The notes: generated by a model from the letters alone, not told the origin. 11,275 bases of DNA from JAEXNA01 sp050486105 (GCA_050486105.1 JBJHCR010000221.1:1-11275), one strand, 5' to 3'. Shown: positions 1-8,526, numbered from the stretch's first letter. Program-made: numbers and translations.

Positions 1-3000
1 CGACTCAACTCTATCGCTGACACCGTGGGCACTTTCTCGCAATCGTCTTTGGTGGGCCTGTTCAATATCCCGTACTTCAGTCCCTTGGCGCCGATTTTCG
101 CTCTCGGTACGGCGGGATTGACCTACAATCAGCACATGGGTAACCTCAAGACGGTTCAGGACACCCTCGGCTACGTAGAAGGTCGGGAGAAGCAGTCGAA
201 AACGGACAAGATCACTCTGGAATTGGGAGTGGGTCACGAGATTCCCGTCTCTGCAGAGTCAGAGAAGATACGTCTCAACACTCAGATTCGACAGACCAAG
301 GCCAAGCTTACCTCGAATTCTCTGATGGCAGCCGCCGGCGCCTCTTCGGTGATCGGACTGATGGCCAACGCTGGGGTTCTAGGGTCGGGAGGAGCCATGG
401 CGGCCCTGACCGCCGCTGGGGCAGCCACTCCATACTTAGCAGGAGCGGCCATGATCGCTGGAAGCGGCGGCATGGTCTTGGATTCCATGGATCGCTTGAA
501 GCAACTGTCGAAGGAAAAAGCCGAGTTGCAGAAACTGGCAGATGGTGGGCAGACTCACGTACTGCGGACCATCGAACGGATGGACCCAAATTATAAGCGG
601 CCTGTGGCGGTCAACGAAGCCGAAGTACCTATTGAAGAGCGCCTAAAGCAGATCGGCAAGGAGCAGCGTAAGCACCGGCTGTTGGCCACCGCTATGACCG
701 GCGGAATGGGTGCTATTGGAGGCACCGTAGCTCTGGGAGCTGGAGGTCTGCTCATGGCTCCCATCGCTCTTGCTCCGGCAGCGGCGGTTGGCGCGGCTCA
801 AAGTCTGGGGCAACTCCACACCCTTTCAAAAGAAAAGAAAGAACTCACCGAACTCCAAGAGCAAGGGCAAACTATGGTGCCTCGGCAGGTGGAGCAGGGA
901 GACGGCAGTTGGCAAGAAGAGAGAGTTCCCATTTCGAATCTACTCTCCGACATCAAGAAAGAGTCCAATAAGCATAAACTGATCTTGACTGCGGTGGGCA
1001 CCACGGCTGCGGCTTTCGGAATGACCTTGGGGGCTGGGATGTCGGTCGCTGCAGCGGCTCCGTTGGTCTTGGTCCCTGCTATCGTCGGCGCAGCCCTCTT
1101 TCCCGACAAGGTGAAGGAGTTCACCGAGAAAGTCTTCGGTTACCTCAAAGGCAAGTTTGGCCAAGAGGGATCTTCTCGCAAGGAAGTGCTCGGACAAACG
1201 AAAGAATTGGGTGCCCGGACCATTGAGAAGAACCGGGAACTCACGGCATCCTTGCGGGAGACCGCCCCCCATCTCTTTTCGACGCGGAGCAAGTTCGACC
1301 TTAAGGGTACCACTCAGGACGGTTACATGACCGCCTTGGAACAAGTGGTTTCGGATTACGCCAAAGCTTCCACGTCGAGCAGCCGTCACGAAGAGCTCAA
1401 GAAGCTCGATCAGTTGCTGGGAATGGCGCCGCCCGAGGTGCAACCTCATTTGAAGGGCTTGCAAGCCAATCTCTTGGAGATGAAAATGGAGACCGAGGCC
1501 GCTTGGACGGCTCGGGACATCGCCCTCGAGCTTGAGAGTCCTCGAACCAAGAAAATGTTGGCCGACGACCGGGTGAAGGATAGGGTTCAAGAACTCGGCT
1601 TTCCCACCGACTCGCTCAAGGACCAATATAAGGAATCTTTAGAGATAGAAAACGATGACAATCGTCTCAATGGCATAATCACAAGGGCTCAGGGCGGTGA
1701 TCAAGACGCCAATCGCCTCTATGCTCGGACCCAGGTGTTCTCTGCGGCCCGCAACGTCTATCAGTCGGAAGAAGAACTAGGCGGCAAGCTCTATACCCGA
1801 TTGTTGGATGCTTTGAGCAAGCCGGATGATTCCGAGAGTCTAGAGTTGGTCACCAAAGAGATCGCCTACAAACTAGGGGTGCCCGTTCAGCCCGAACAAC
1901 TCGCCGGTTTGAGCCAAGCCATAGCCACCCTGGAGACCCCCATAGATTTTGGAGCACCGACGGCGGAATCTCCTGCGGCCAAAGCTGAGGCAGCCATGCA
2001 GAAACTGGCCTCAGTGGACCCCGAAAACGCTGCAAAATTGCAAGAGGTCGATGCTCAGTTATCCAATCCGGCCACCTTTGAAGGCATGAGTGCCCAAGAG
2101 GCTCTAGCCCAGAGAACCAAGCTGAACGCCTCTTACCAGGCTGCCAAGAGAGCTTTCACCGGAGAATCTCGGGAATTGGCGAACACCTGGGAGACCAATC
2201 GCCGTGAGGCGCGACAGAATCCTGAAGTGGCTTCCGCTCCGACCGCCGTTCCCAAGGCTCCTTTGCAGGGTCCTGAGCAGCGGATGACCTTAGCGTTCAG
2301 GGAATTGCATAAATCTGACCCAGCCTCTGCAGATCGTTTGGGACAGGCTTTTGCTCAACTTAATGATCCTCAGTTCTACGATGGTCTCACCATGGAACAG
2401 GCCCAACAGAAGAAGATGGAAGCGGCTACGGAGTTGACTCAAGCCAAGGAGATTTTGGGCAAGAGTGCTCCTGAGGCCCTAGAGATGTGGGACACTGCTC
2501 GGCAAGAGGTTGAAGAGAACTATTTCCAGCGGTCCGTGGATCAGGATTTCAAGGATGCGGTTTTGGCTCGCCCGGAGGTGGCAGAGGCCGTCGAAAGGTT
2601 GAATTTGGAGCCCGAAGCTGCCGAGTCCCTTTACCTGGCTCTCTTGAGGTCTCAGGTTCTCGGGGACCCTCGAAGTCTGCAATCTCAGTTGGCCGATGAT
2701 TCGGGTAAGCAAGTCGACGCAGCAAAGGGTGAGTTCTTAGAAGTCTTGGACCGTTCCATCCTTAGCGTTGCTGCAGAGCGCTCTGGAGGGGGGGCAGAAG
2801 AGGCAACTTTTTCTGCTAGCCTGGACCCTGCTGAGGACCCCAGGGTTCAAGAGCACCTGCAGTCCAACCCGGTGATACAGGAGACCTTTGAATCTCAAGG
2901 ATTCCAGCAACTTGCTCAGCATATGCAGCTCGATCCAGATCAAATGAAAGCCCATTACCTGAAACTTCTTCAGGTGGGCAAGGACCCCGCCGCCGCGGCC

Positions 3001-3414
3001 GAGTTCCACGGTCGATTGGAGGGAGGGGATGTCGCTGCCAGGCAGATGCTGGAGGTCGCCCAAGCAGTGGATCATCTGATCTTGAGTTCGGTGCGCCGAG
3101 AGCCTGAAGTGATCCGGGCAGAGGTCGACCAAGCTATGGCTGGGCCGGTCGTGCAAACAGTGCTGGGTCATGAGGAGATCTCAGGTCACGCTCGCCGTCT
3201 ACAGGTCGACTCTGAAGCCGTGATGCGCACCCTGCTTACCGCTGAACTTTCAGCAGATCCTTCGGTTCTATCCGACCTTCATCAGCGTGCTTCTCAGGGA
3301 GACAGCGTGGCCCGTTCGGAATTTGAGATGAGCCAGATTCTAGCCCAGGCTCTGATGCAGATTTCAGCGCAAACGGCTAGTGACGGGCAGCCCCCGTTGC
3401 CTACCGCCGCCTAG
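1..3414 (+). CDS. Large cysteine-free repeat protein with Gly/Ala-rich hydrophobic segments (5' end outside window)
   Basis: The frame is open from base 1, and the first possible start (GTG at 25) has no Shine-Dalgarno sequence, so the gene probably begins upstream. Residues below are numbered from that GTG (1129 aa). I do not recognise a known family. Residues about 20-360 alternate Gly/Ala-rich hydrophobic stretches (about 99-152, 218-262 and 318-358) with charged helical linkers that recur: LSKEKAEL at 161 matches LSKEKKEL at 267, and VPIEERL at 201 matches VPISNLL at 301. A second repeat pair lies at about 653-735 and 751-835. A third repeat type occurs about four times (516-585, 846-920, 948-1033 and 1036-1125), with a shared GD.xA motif. 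I see no cysteine anywhere. The hydrophobic segments could insert in or associate with membranes, and the rest looks mostly alpha-helical. The gene ends 42 bp before the SpoIID-like gene on the same strand. The coding region is certain; the function is unknown. Confidence 0.9.
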   Translation, partial: RLNSIADTVGTFSQSSLVGLFNIPYFSPLAPIFALGTAGLTYNQHMGNLKTVQDTLGYVEGREKQSKTDKITLELGVGHEIPVSAESEKIRLNTQIRQTKAKLTSNSLMAAAGASSVIGLMANAGVLGSGGAMAALTAAGAATPYLAGAAMIAGSGGMVLDSMDRLKQLSKEKAELQKLADGGQTHVLRTIERMDPNYKRPVAVNEAEVPIEERLKQIGKEQRKHRLLATAMTGGMGAIGGTVALGAGGLLMAPIALAPAAAVGAAQSLGQLHTLSKEKKELTELQEQGQTMVPRQVEQGDGSWQEERVPISNLLSDIKKESNKHKLILTAVGTTAAAFGMTLGAGMSVAAAAPLVLVPAIVGAALFPDKVKEFTEKVFGYLKGKFGQEGSSRKEVLGQTKELGARTIEKNRELTASLRETAPHLFSTRSKFDLKGTTQDGYMTALEQVVSDYAKASTSSSRHEELKKLDQLLGMAPPEVQPHLKGLQANLLEMKMETEAAWTARDIALELESPRTKKMLADDRVKDRVQELGFPTDSLKDQYKESLEIENDDNRLNGIITRAQGGDQDANRLYARTQVFSAARNVYQSEEELGGKLYTRLLDALSKPDDSESLELVTKEIAYKLGVPVQPEQLAGLSQAIATLETPIDFGAPTAESPAAKAEAAMQKLASVDPENAAKLQEVDAQLSNPATFEGMSAQEALAQRTKLNASYQAAKRAFTGESRELANTWETNRREARQNPEVASAPTAVPKAPLQGPEQRMTLAFRELHKSDPASADRLGQAFAQLNDPQFYDGLTMEQAQQKKMEAATELTQAKEILGKSAPEALEMWDTARQEVEENYFQRSVDQDFKDAVLARPEVAEAVERLNLEPEAAESLYLALLRSQVLGDPRSLQSQLADDSGKQVDAAKGEFLEVLDRSILSVAAERSGGGAEEATFSASLDPAEDPRVQEHLQSNPVIQETFESQGFQQLAQHMQLDPDQMKAHYLKLLQVGKDPAAAAEFHGRLEGGDVAARQMLEVAQAVDHLILSSVRREPEVIRAEVDQAMAGPVVQTVLGHEEISGHARRLQVDSEAVMRTLLTAELSADPSVLSDLHQRASQGDSVARSEFEMSQILAQALMQISAQTASDGQPPLPTAA

Positions 3415-3456
3415 ACATTCTGTCTACTGAAGCAGCTCCTGACGAGCAGAGGGAAC

Positions 3457-4638
3457 ATGGATTTTGTGTGGAAAAAAATTCACATGAGATTTCTGTGCTT
3501 TGTCCTCCTGCTCGCAGCTTTAGTTTTTCAGCCAACTCTCGCCCAAACAGACCTAGGCCCAACGGCGAGGGTTGCTGTGGTGAGAGAAGCGGCTACATTT
3601 GAGGTAGGAGCCCACGCTGGTGTAAAGATAAAAAGCGCCGACGGCATGAAGGTTCTTGCTCGAGCGTCAAGGGCAACTGTGCGACCAAAGGCGGGCTCAA
3701 CCTCAGAGGTCTTGGTCAATGGTCAAGCCTATCCCAGTGGAACCCTTGTGGTGAGTGACGGCGGAGTGGTGACTGTCGATGGCAAGAGCTATCGGGGCTA
3801 TCTTCGAGTGGTGGTTGATGGTCAGGGAGTGACTGCAGTGAACGTACTTCCCATGGAATTGTATATTCGCTCTGTCCTAGGGGGAGAGATCAGTGCGAGT
3901 TGGCCGACTGAGACTTTGAAGGCTCACGCCATCGCCTCCCGATCCTACGCCGTCTACATGTTGGCCAATCCTCGCCATCCCCAATACGATTTGGCGGCCA
4001 CCGTTCTTGATCAGGTATACCCTGGCTTAGGGGGCGAGAGTCCCTCGATCACCAGGGCTGTAGATTCGGTGAGGAACGTGGTTATGGTCAATGATGAAGG
4101 CAAGGTCTTGAAAGCCTTCTACAGTTCCAACTGCGGGGGCCACACTGCTGATTCGGCGACGGTTTTCGATGAGCCTCACATACCGCTCAGGGGAGTGCCG
4201 GACCGGTTCTGTCAAGGAGCCCCCAATTCCCATTGGGTGATAGACATCGGAGTAGACGAACTGGCTTCAAGCTTGAGTAAGGCTGGATATCCCTTGACCC
4301 CGGGTGCTAAGGTTCAGTCGGTGTCGGCAACCGGCCATGACCGGTCGGGGCGGATCGAGGAATTGGTCATCACCGACACCGCCGGAAAAGAGCGCCGAAT
4401 CAATGGGCAAAATCTGCGAAAAACCCTGGGTTATCAACGACTGAAAGGAACTCGAGCCCACTTTAAGACCGACCGCGGAGAACTCCCCAGCCGACTCATT
4501 TTTGAAGGTGGAGGTTGGGGTCATGGTGTGGGAATGTGTCAGTGGGGAGCGTTTGAGATGGGAAGGAACCACGGTTATCGTGAACTCCTTCGGCACTATT
4601 ATCCCGAGGCTACTCTGGAAGTGAGAGCGGGTCGCTAG
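3457..4638 (+). CDS. SpoIID/LytB-family secreted protein (peptidoglycan-acting)
   Basis: This 393-aa protein has an N-terminal signal peptide (basic KKIHMR, then a hydrophobic core to about residue 28, with likely cleavage near TLA-Q30). The SpoIID/LytB domain follows. It starts with LPMELYIRSVLGGEISASWP (131-150) and the helix TLKAHAIASRSYA, and ends with the family signature GGGWGHGVGMCQWGA (351-365). E144 aligns with the conserved catalytic glutamate of SpoIID. SpoIID of spore formers is a lytic transglycosylase cutting denuded glycan strands, and LytB-type relatives enhance amidases. In a non-sporulating or diderm cell a role in wall remodelling is an inference. The start at 3457 has AGAGGG just upstream, while the next ATG (3484) has only an A-run. 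C226 and C252 are the other notable cysteines after the signal peptide. The 3' end overlaps the convergent TPR gene by 29 bp. Confidence 0.93.
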   Translation: MDFVWKKIHMRFLCFVLLLAALVFQPTLAQTDLGPTARVAVVREAATFEVGAHAGVKIKSADGMKVLARASRATVRPKAGSTSEVLVNGQAYPSGTLVVSDGGVVTVDGKSYRGYLRVVVDGQGVTAVNVLPMELYIRSVLGGEISASWPTETLKAHAIASRSYAVYMLANPRHPQYDLAATVLDQVYPGLGGESPSITRAVDSVRNVVMVNDEGKVLKAFYSSNCGGHTADSATVFDEPHIPLRGVPDRFCQGAPNSHWVIDIGVDELASSLSKAGYPLTPGAKVQSVSATGHDRSGRIEELVITDTAGKERRINGQNLRKTLGYQRLKGTRAHFKTDRGELPSRLIFEGGGWGHGVGMCQWGAFEMGRNHGYRELLRHYYPEATLEVRAGR

Positions 4639-6037
4639 CAAGAGAATTCTCGCCCTCTAGAACCTCTCGCTCTTGAACAGGCTGCTCCGAGGTCTCTGGG
4701 GCTTGCTCTGAGGCCTCCGATGGTTGGTCTTCAAGGAGGGTAGGTTTGGGTGGCAATTCTGGCAAGGGTTTGGTGAGAAAGTCGAGTCCTTTTTCCTGCA
4801 ACAGGCTGGTAAAGAGATTCAGGCGTTCTCGAGCCAAAGACAGATCGCCGGCAATGGCTTTGAGAAACTCTTCTTCTGCAGCCTTATGCTCTCCGCATAA
4901 AAGGTGACATTGTCCCTTTCCGTAGTAGGCTTCCGGAAGTTTGGCAAACTTTTCCGTGGCCAAACTGTAAAGGGTTAGGGCCTCCTCAGGGTGGCCCAAG
5001 AGATGTTGAGTCAGGGCTAGGTAGAAATAGATATAAGGGTTGACTCCGTCCAACCTCGCCGATTCCACAAAGGCCCGCTCGGCGAGTTTTAGGGGGAATC
5101 GTCGATAGGGTTCTCCGGGTTCGCTCTTGGCTGAAAAGAGATACGCCTCACCTAGATAGAACGAGATGCGGAAGGCTAAGGGATCAAGTTTTCGAGCCAA
5201 TCTGAGCAGCAACTGGGCACGATGAAGTTCAGCATGTTGTTCCTCGAGATTTGGCGAGCCAAGGGCTTTTTCGAGCATACCCTTGCCTTTTCTCAAGTAA
5301 GGACTGCCTTTGACGGACTTCTTCAATCCTTTGAATTCTTCTCGAAAGTTGCGCTTGACCGGTTGTAGGTTCTCGAGTTCTGTTTGAATCTTGCGGTCAC
5401 TTCGTTCCAGTTGAGGAATCTCCAAGGACAGCAGCCTCTTCTCTATCTCCACCACGATCGGTCCCAGAAGATAAGGAGACGAAGTGAGATCAGCCGGAAG
5501 CCAAGCGGGGTCTCCTACCCCGATTCCGGCAGCCATGGCGCGCCAGGAGAAGGCCTCTTCCTGGCGAGTCTGTCCGAATCCCAGTCTCTGCAAGGCAGAA
5601 GTGGGATCTCCGGAATTGAGAGTGATGAGAAGTTCCAGGCTAGCAGAGCCTTGGTGTCTTGGGCAGACGGTTTGGAGCCCTTCCAGGCTCTGTTGGGCTA
5701 AAGGGAGTTGATGGCATAGTGTCTGCGCCAGGCAGAGAAAAAAATGAGTCGCCGGATTGTCTGGGTCCAGATTCTTCGCTTCGGTGAGCGCTTCCAAGGC
5801 CTTTTTGATCTGGCCAGATTTGACGTGAAAGAGTCCCGCCTGAATCCACACCTGCGAGTTGGTTGGGGCTTCCTTGAGAGCGAGGCCAAACAACTCTTCG
5901 GCCCGTTGGTGGTCGCCGCTATGGCATGCTTTCCAACCACTGGCTATTTTGCTGTGAGCGCTCACTGGAGGCGAGGTTCGTCGCCGAAGGGTCCTTCCCT
6001 TGAGGAAGGCTCCGGAGTCTCCGGAAAGAAGGGACAC
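4610..6037 (-). CDS. TPR-repeat protein, cytoplasmic, function unknown
   Basis: The longest frame is 475 aa and starts at GTG 6037. An internal GTG at 5965 (codon 25) would give 451 aa and is equally plausible. Neither has a convincing ribosome binding site, and the sequence looks TPR-like only from about residue 30. TPR-type helix pairs lie at about 44-110 (EELFGLALKEAP, LTEAKNLDPDNP) and again at about 290-400 (AERAFVESARLDGVNP, ALTLYSLATEKFAKLPEAY, AEEEFLKAIAGD). Between them is a charged helical stretch (about 195-280) without clear repeats. The last 50 residues are rich in Glu, Pro and Ser and probably disordered. There is no signal peptide or membrane segment. TPRs mediate protein-protein contacts, and no catalytic motif is visible. 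It is divergent from the exbD pair (2 bp apart with the longer start) and convergent with the SpoIID-like gene. A partner role for either neighbour is only a guess. Confidence 0.85.
   Translation of the reverse strand: MSLLSGDSGAFLKGRTLRRRTSPPVSAHSKIASGWKACHSGDHQRAEELFGLALKEAPTNSQVWIQAGLFHVKSGQIKKALEALTEAKNLDPDNPATHFFLCLAQTLCHQLPLAQQSLEGLQTVCPRHQGSASLELLITLNSGDPTSALQRLGFGQTRQEEAFSWRAMAAGIGVGDPAWLPADLTSSPYLLGPIVVEIEKRLLSLEIPQLERSDRKIQTELENLQPVKRNFREEFKGLKKSVKGSPYLRKGKGMLEKALGSPNLEEQHAELHRAQLLLRLARKLDPLAFRISFYLGEAYLFSAKSEPGEPYRRFPLKLAERAFVESARLDGVNPYIYFYLALTQHLLGHPEEALTLYSLATEKFAKLPEAYYGKGQCHLLCGEHKAAEEEFLKAIAGDLSLARERLNLFTSLLQEKGLDFLTKPLPELPPKPTLLEDQPSEASEQAPETSEQPVQEREVLEGENSLASDPLSLPE
5954..5965. 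promoter_or_regulatory. 12-bp palindrome at the TPR/exbD divergent junction (possible operator)
   Basis: GTGAGCGCTCAC is a perfect palindrome and is identical to the core of the symmetric lac-type operator. It lies 75 bp upstream of the first exbD start and includes the alternative GTG start of the TPR gene. A few 12-bp palindromes are expected by chance in a window this size, so operator function is only a possibility. Confidence 0.25.
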
Positions 6038-6039
6038 CC

Positions 6040-6447
6040 ATGGCTTTTGGTGAGCCCAATGAAGTTGGATTGTCCAGCATTAATGTCACTCCATTGACTG
6101 ATGTGCTGCTGGTTCTCCTGATCACGTTCTTGTTGACCGCTCCGGCTTTCGATACTTCGAGAGAAGAGGTGCCGCTTCCGCGGGTTTCCAGTTTCGAGAC
6201 CCTTGAGGCCTCCATGGAAATCTTGACTCTGGCGAATCGGGTCGGAACCACTGCGGCTTCAGGGATGGTGAGCGCCGAAGAGATCGATCGGGAGAGCCTC
6301 ACTCTGTTGAAACAAAGATCCCCTCACGAGGTTCTCGGTCTTGCCGTCGAACGCAGCGTGCCTTACGAAGATCTTTACAAGGTGGTTAGGCAGGCCGAAC
6401 TTGCAGGCTGGACTTCCTTGGTGCTTCTCACAGAGCCAAAGCCATGA
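6040..6447 (+). CDS. ExbD/TolR-family biopolymer transport protein (first of pair)
   Basis: This 135-aa protein has typical ExbD/TolR architecture: a short cytoplasmic N-terminus, one membrane helix and a small periplasmic domain. The hallmark INVTPLTDVLLVLLITF (14-30) contains the conserved intramembrane aspartate at D21, which in ExbD/TolR takes part in proton-motive-force coupling. The remainder (about 40-135) matches the periplasmic domain in size and ends in the usual strand (WTSLVLLTEP). ExbD proteins work with ExbB/TolQ and energise TonB-type or Tol-type envelope processes, but no ExbB/TolQ gene is in this window. The ATG follows GAAAGAAGGG with suitable spacing. The stop overlaps the next gene's start as ATGA, so the two are almost certainly translationally coupled. 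Assignment to ExbD rather than TolR is not possible from sequence alone. Confidence 0.93.
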   Translation: MAFGEPNEVGLSSINVTPLTDVLLVLLITFLLTAPAFDTSREEVPLPRVSSFETLEASMEILTLANRVGTTAASGMVSAEEIDRESLTLLKQRSPHEVLGLAVERSVPYEDLYKVVRQAELAGWTSLVLLTEPKP

Positions 6448-6926
6448 GAAGGCTTCGCGCTCGACAGGGGGCCAGGCGCAAGGGGATCAATGAAAGCACT
6501 TCACCGATGTCGACCATCAATATCACCCCTTTCACCGACGTACTGCTGGTGCTTTTGATTATATTCATGATAGCTGGTTCAAGTTTGAACGAGTTGACAG
6601 GGCTAACACTCGACGGAGAGTTGGTTGCCGATGGGGTTCCGGAGGTCGAGCCGGCCAGTTCTGAGGTTCTGAGGGTAGAGGTCCTTGACGGAGGACAATT
6701 GACCGGAACTCATCGCGACAGACCCTTGACTTGGGAGTTGCTCGAACAAGTAGGGCCCTTGGATCTCGAGGTTATTGTGAGCAGCCGACCAGATGTGCAG
6801 TCAGGTGCGGTCATTGAAGCTTACGACCGATTGACCACTTTCGGCTTCACCAAGGTCTCGCTTGGTCCGCCGCTTTCAACTAGCGACGAAAGCGAAGGAG
6901 AACAGACTTCTGCTCAAACTCCGTAG
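6444..6926 (+). CDS. ExbD/TolR-family biopolymer transport protein (second of pair)
   Basis: This 160-aa second ExbD-like protein begins in the ATGA overlap with the upstream exbD-like gene. The N-terminus is strongly basic (RRLRARQGARRKG), as expected on the cytoplasmic side. The signature TINITPFTDVLLVLLIIFMI (24-43) follows, with the conserved aspartate at D32, and then a periplasmic domain. The last 15 residues (STSDESEGEQTSAQTP) are a polar tail beyond the domain. An internal ATG at codon 22 is a weaker alternative start because it lacks the overlap and would remove the basic region. Paired exbD genes often encode heteromeric ExbD components of one motor complex, but the ExbB/TolQ partner must be encoded elsewhere. 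The 3' end overlaps the convergent TPR gene by 47 bp, so that stretch is coding on both strands. Confidence 0.92.
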   Translation: MRRLRARQGARRKGINESTSPMSTINITPFTDVLLVLLIIFMIAGSSLNELTGLTLDGELVADGVPEVEPASSEVLRVEVLDGGQLTGTHRDRPLTWELLEQVGPLDLEVIVSSRPDVQSGAVIEAYDRLTTFGFTKVSLGPPLSTSDESEGEQTSAQTP

Positions 6927-8526
6927 AGCGGGCATAATCCCCTTGGATACTATAGATCTCAGATTGCAGTTGAAGGACAGGGACCAATTCTCTGGTCTCC
7001 TTTCCATCGTGCAGTTCTGTCAAGACCTTTTGCGCTTCTTCAGCCAGAGTGAGGGCTTCAGTGAGAACTCTGTTGGACTTCAGCACCTCAGCGAGACCAA
7101 GCAGAAGCTCAGCGAGTTCAGCCCGGTCGGTGTTGGGATCGGGCTGCATGATCGCGAGCGCTCGTCGATAGCTCGGTTCGGCGAATCCAAGTCGCTGCTC
7201 GCGCCCTATCTTTGCCACCCGATGGTACTTTTTGGCAATCTCCCTGGGATCGGTGCCAAGTTTTTCGTGTAAAGAAAGAGCGCGCTGCCAGACGGCAGCT
7301 CCCTCTTCATAGCGATACTTGTCGAAATGGTTCAGAGCCTCGCTCTCCCAGACCGGGATCAGTTCTCGGTAAGTTTGGTGGGCGGCTTCGTGATCTCCAG
7401 CAGCTTCCAAGCTGCTAGCCAACTCTAGCCGGTTGTTGATCAGTCTGGGATCGTTTGACGGCAGATATCGTTGCCTCAGTCGAAAGTAGAGTTGATCTTG
7501 CGCTAGGGCATCGAAGCCGAGAGCAGTGAGGACCGATCTCTGCTGCTCTAGGAATGCTAGGGCTTCTTCTGTTCGGTCATTGGGGAGTTCAGAGGCCTTC
7601 TCAAAAAGTGAGCCTGCAAGGCAAGCCACCAAGGATTGAATTTCGTCACTGAGGGCCGCAGGGGTTGAATTGGAATGAACTTCAATGAAGCCCCAGGTCT
7701 GACTTGGCCACGGAACGGTGCCCAAGGGTCGAGCAACTCCGTGCTCAATCTGATACCATCCGGAGTCGGCAGAGTTTCGAGCCACCCCGCAGACTCCAGC
7801 GCTGATGGCTGTCAATCTCCCTGCGAGTTGGGGTAAACGAGCGATCACCCCATGATTGCCAGTCAACGGAAGGTTTGATAGCGAGGCGTGGTTGCCCTGA
7901 TGAAATTCGACGCCTGAGACCAGCGATTCTGGAATGGCCGAGAAGCGAGCTAGGGGGCGACCCAGGAGGGTGATCTCAAGGGGAGCCAAAAAGCAGCGCC
8001 GCCTGATCAGGCGTACCTCGGGAAGTTCGCTACCCACGGCCTGATTTATGCGTCGGAGGTTGCCCGTCCCTTCGAGAACGATTCGGGTGGTCATCTTTGC
8101 CAGTTGCATATCGTTGAGCGAGGTGCTTTGAACTCCCGTGTTCGTGCCACTCTGGAACTGGATTTTCTGGCCAACCCCGGAGTCATCTAAGAATTCCACG
8201 GTGATTTTGGCGCCGGTTGCTTCCAAGTGAAGCCGCAGGCCTCGATGCAACTGAGGGAGCTGGGCTGAGGCTTGACTGAGATTTGCCAATTGCTCAGTTC
8301 GAATCGGGCGACCGTTGTGGGTGAGGATTAGGTCGTTTCCTTGAGTGCGGATCTCAAGTCTTTGGGCACCCGCTTGCACCGCTGAGGCCACGAAGGAAAG
8401 AGTGGCCTCCTCTGAGCTTTCCACCGTTGGGCCGAGCAGCTTGTTCTCAGCTAGGCGAATAGTCTTTTCTTTGATGCCGGCGACGAGTTGGTCGAGAATC
8501 CCGGGTCTTGAATTGAGCGAATCCAT
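6880..8526 (-). CDS. Protein with degenerate GHKL-ATPase-like N-terminus and C-terminal TPRs
   Basis: This 548-aa protein has no signal peptide. Residues about 39-110 resemble the start of a MutL/Hsp90-type GHKL ATPase domain. VASAVQAGAQRLEI (46-59) lines up with the MutL N-box region VENSLDAGATRIDI, and LTHNGRPI (68-75) lines up with the DNGxGI motif. The key residues are changed: the N-box Asn is Ser and its Asp is Gln, and the DNG Asp is His, so ATP binding is doubtful. Residues about 145-195 (TTRIVLEGT, RRRCFLAPLEITLLGRPL) fit a middle region of such proteins. Residues about 360-548 are TPRs of the kinesin-light-chain style (EAAHQTYRELIPVWE, EPSYRRALAIMQ, TEALTLAEEAQKVL). This could be a scaffold or pseudo-chaperone, but the function is unknown. 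The ATG at 8526 has only a weak, distant AAGG upstream. The 3' end overlaps the second exbD gene by 47 bp. Confidence 0.87.
   Translation of the reverse strand: MDSLNSRPGILDQLVAGIKEKTIRLAENKLLGPTVESSEEATLSFVASAVQAGAQRLEIRTQGNDLILTHNGRPIRTEQLANLSQASAQLPQLHRGLRLHLEATGAKITVEFLDDSGVGQKIQFQSGTNTGVQSTSLNDMQLAKMTTRIVLEGTGNLRRINQAVGSELPEVRLIRRRCFLAPLEITLLGRPLARFSAIPESLVSGVEFHQGNHASLSNLPLTGNHGVIARLPQLAGRLTAISAGVCGVARNSADSGWYQIEHGVARPLGTVPWPSQTWGFIEVHSNSTPAALSDEIQSLVACLAGSLFEKASELPNDRTEEALAFLEQQRSVLTALGFDALAQDQLYFRLRQRYLPSNDPRLINNRLELASSLEAAGDHEAAHQTYRELIPVWESEALNHFDKYRYEEGAAVWQRALSLHEKLGTDPREIAKKYHRVAKIGREQRLGFAEPSYRRALAIMQPDPNTDRAELAELLLGLAEVLKSNRVLTEALTLAEEAQKVLTELHDGKETRELVPVLQLQSEIYSIQGDYARSTEFEQKSVLLRFRR

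Noticed and set aside
940..1626. 228-codon minus-strand frame inside the large repeat protein
   Set aside because: The plus frame is uninterrupted for 3.4 kb with clear internal protein repeats. The minus frame has no motif and no ribosome binding site.
3412..3426. TAGACA-TTC-TGTCTA inverted repeat at the stop codon of the large protein
   Set aside because: It has only 6 bp, weak A/T-rich pairing and no U-run, so it does not qualify as a terminator. It is within chance expectation.
6002..6035. Small hairpins (CCTTCC..GGAAGG, CTCCGGAG) just upstream of the first exbD gene
   Set aside because: They are short stems in a GC-rich stretch that may also be coding on the minus strand. There is no U-run and no riboswitch-like structure.
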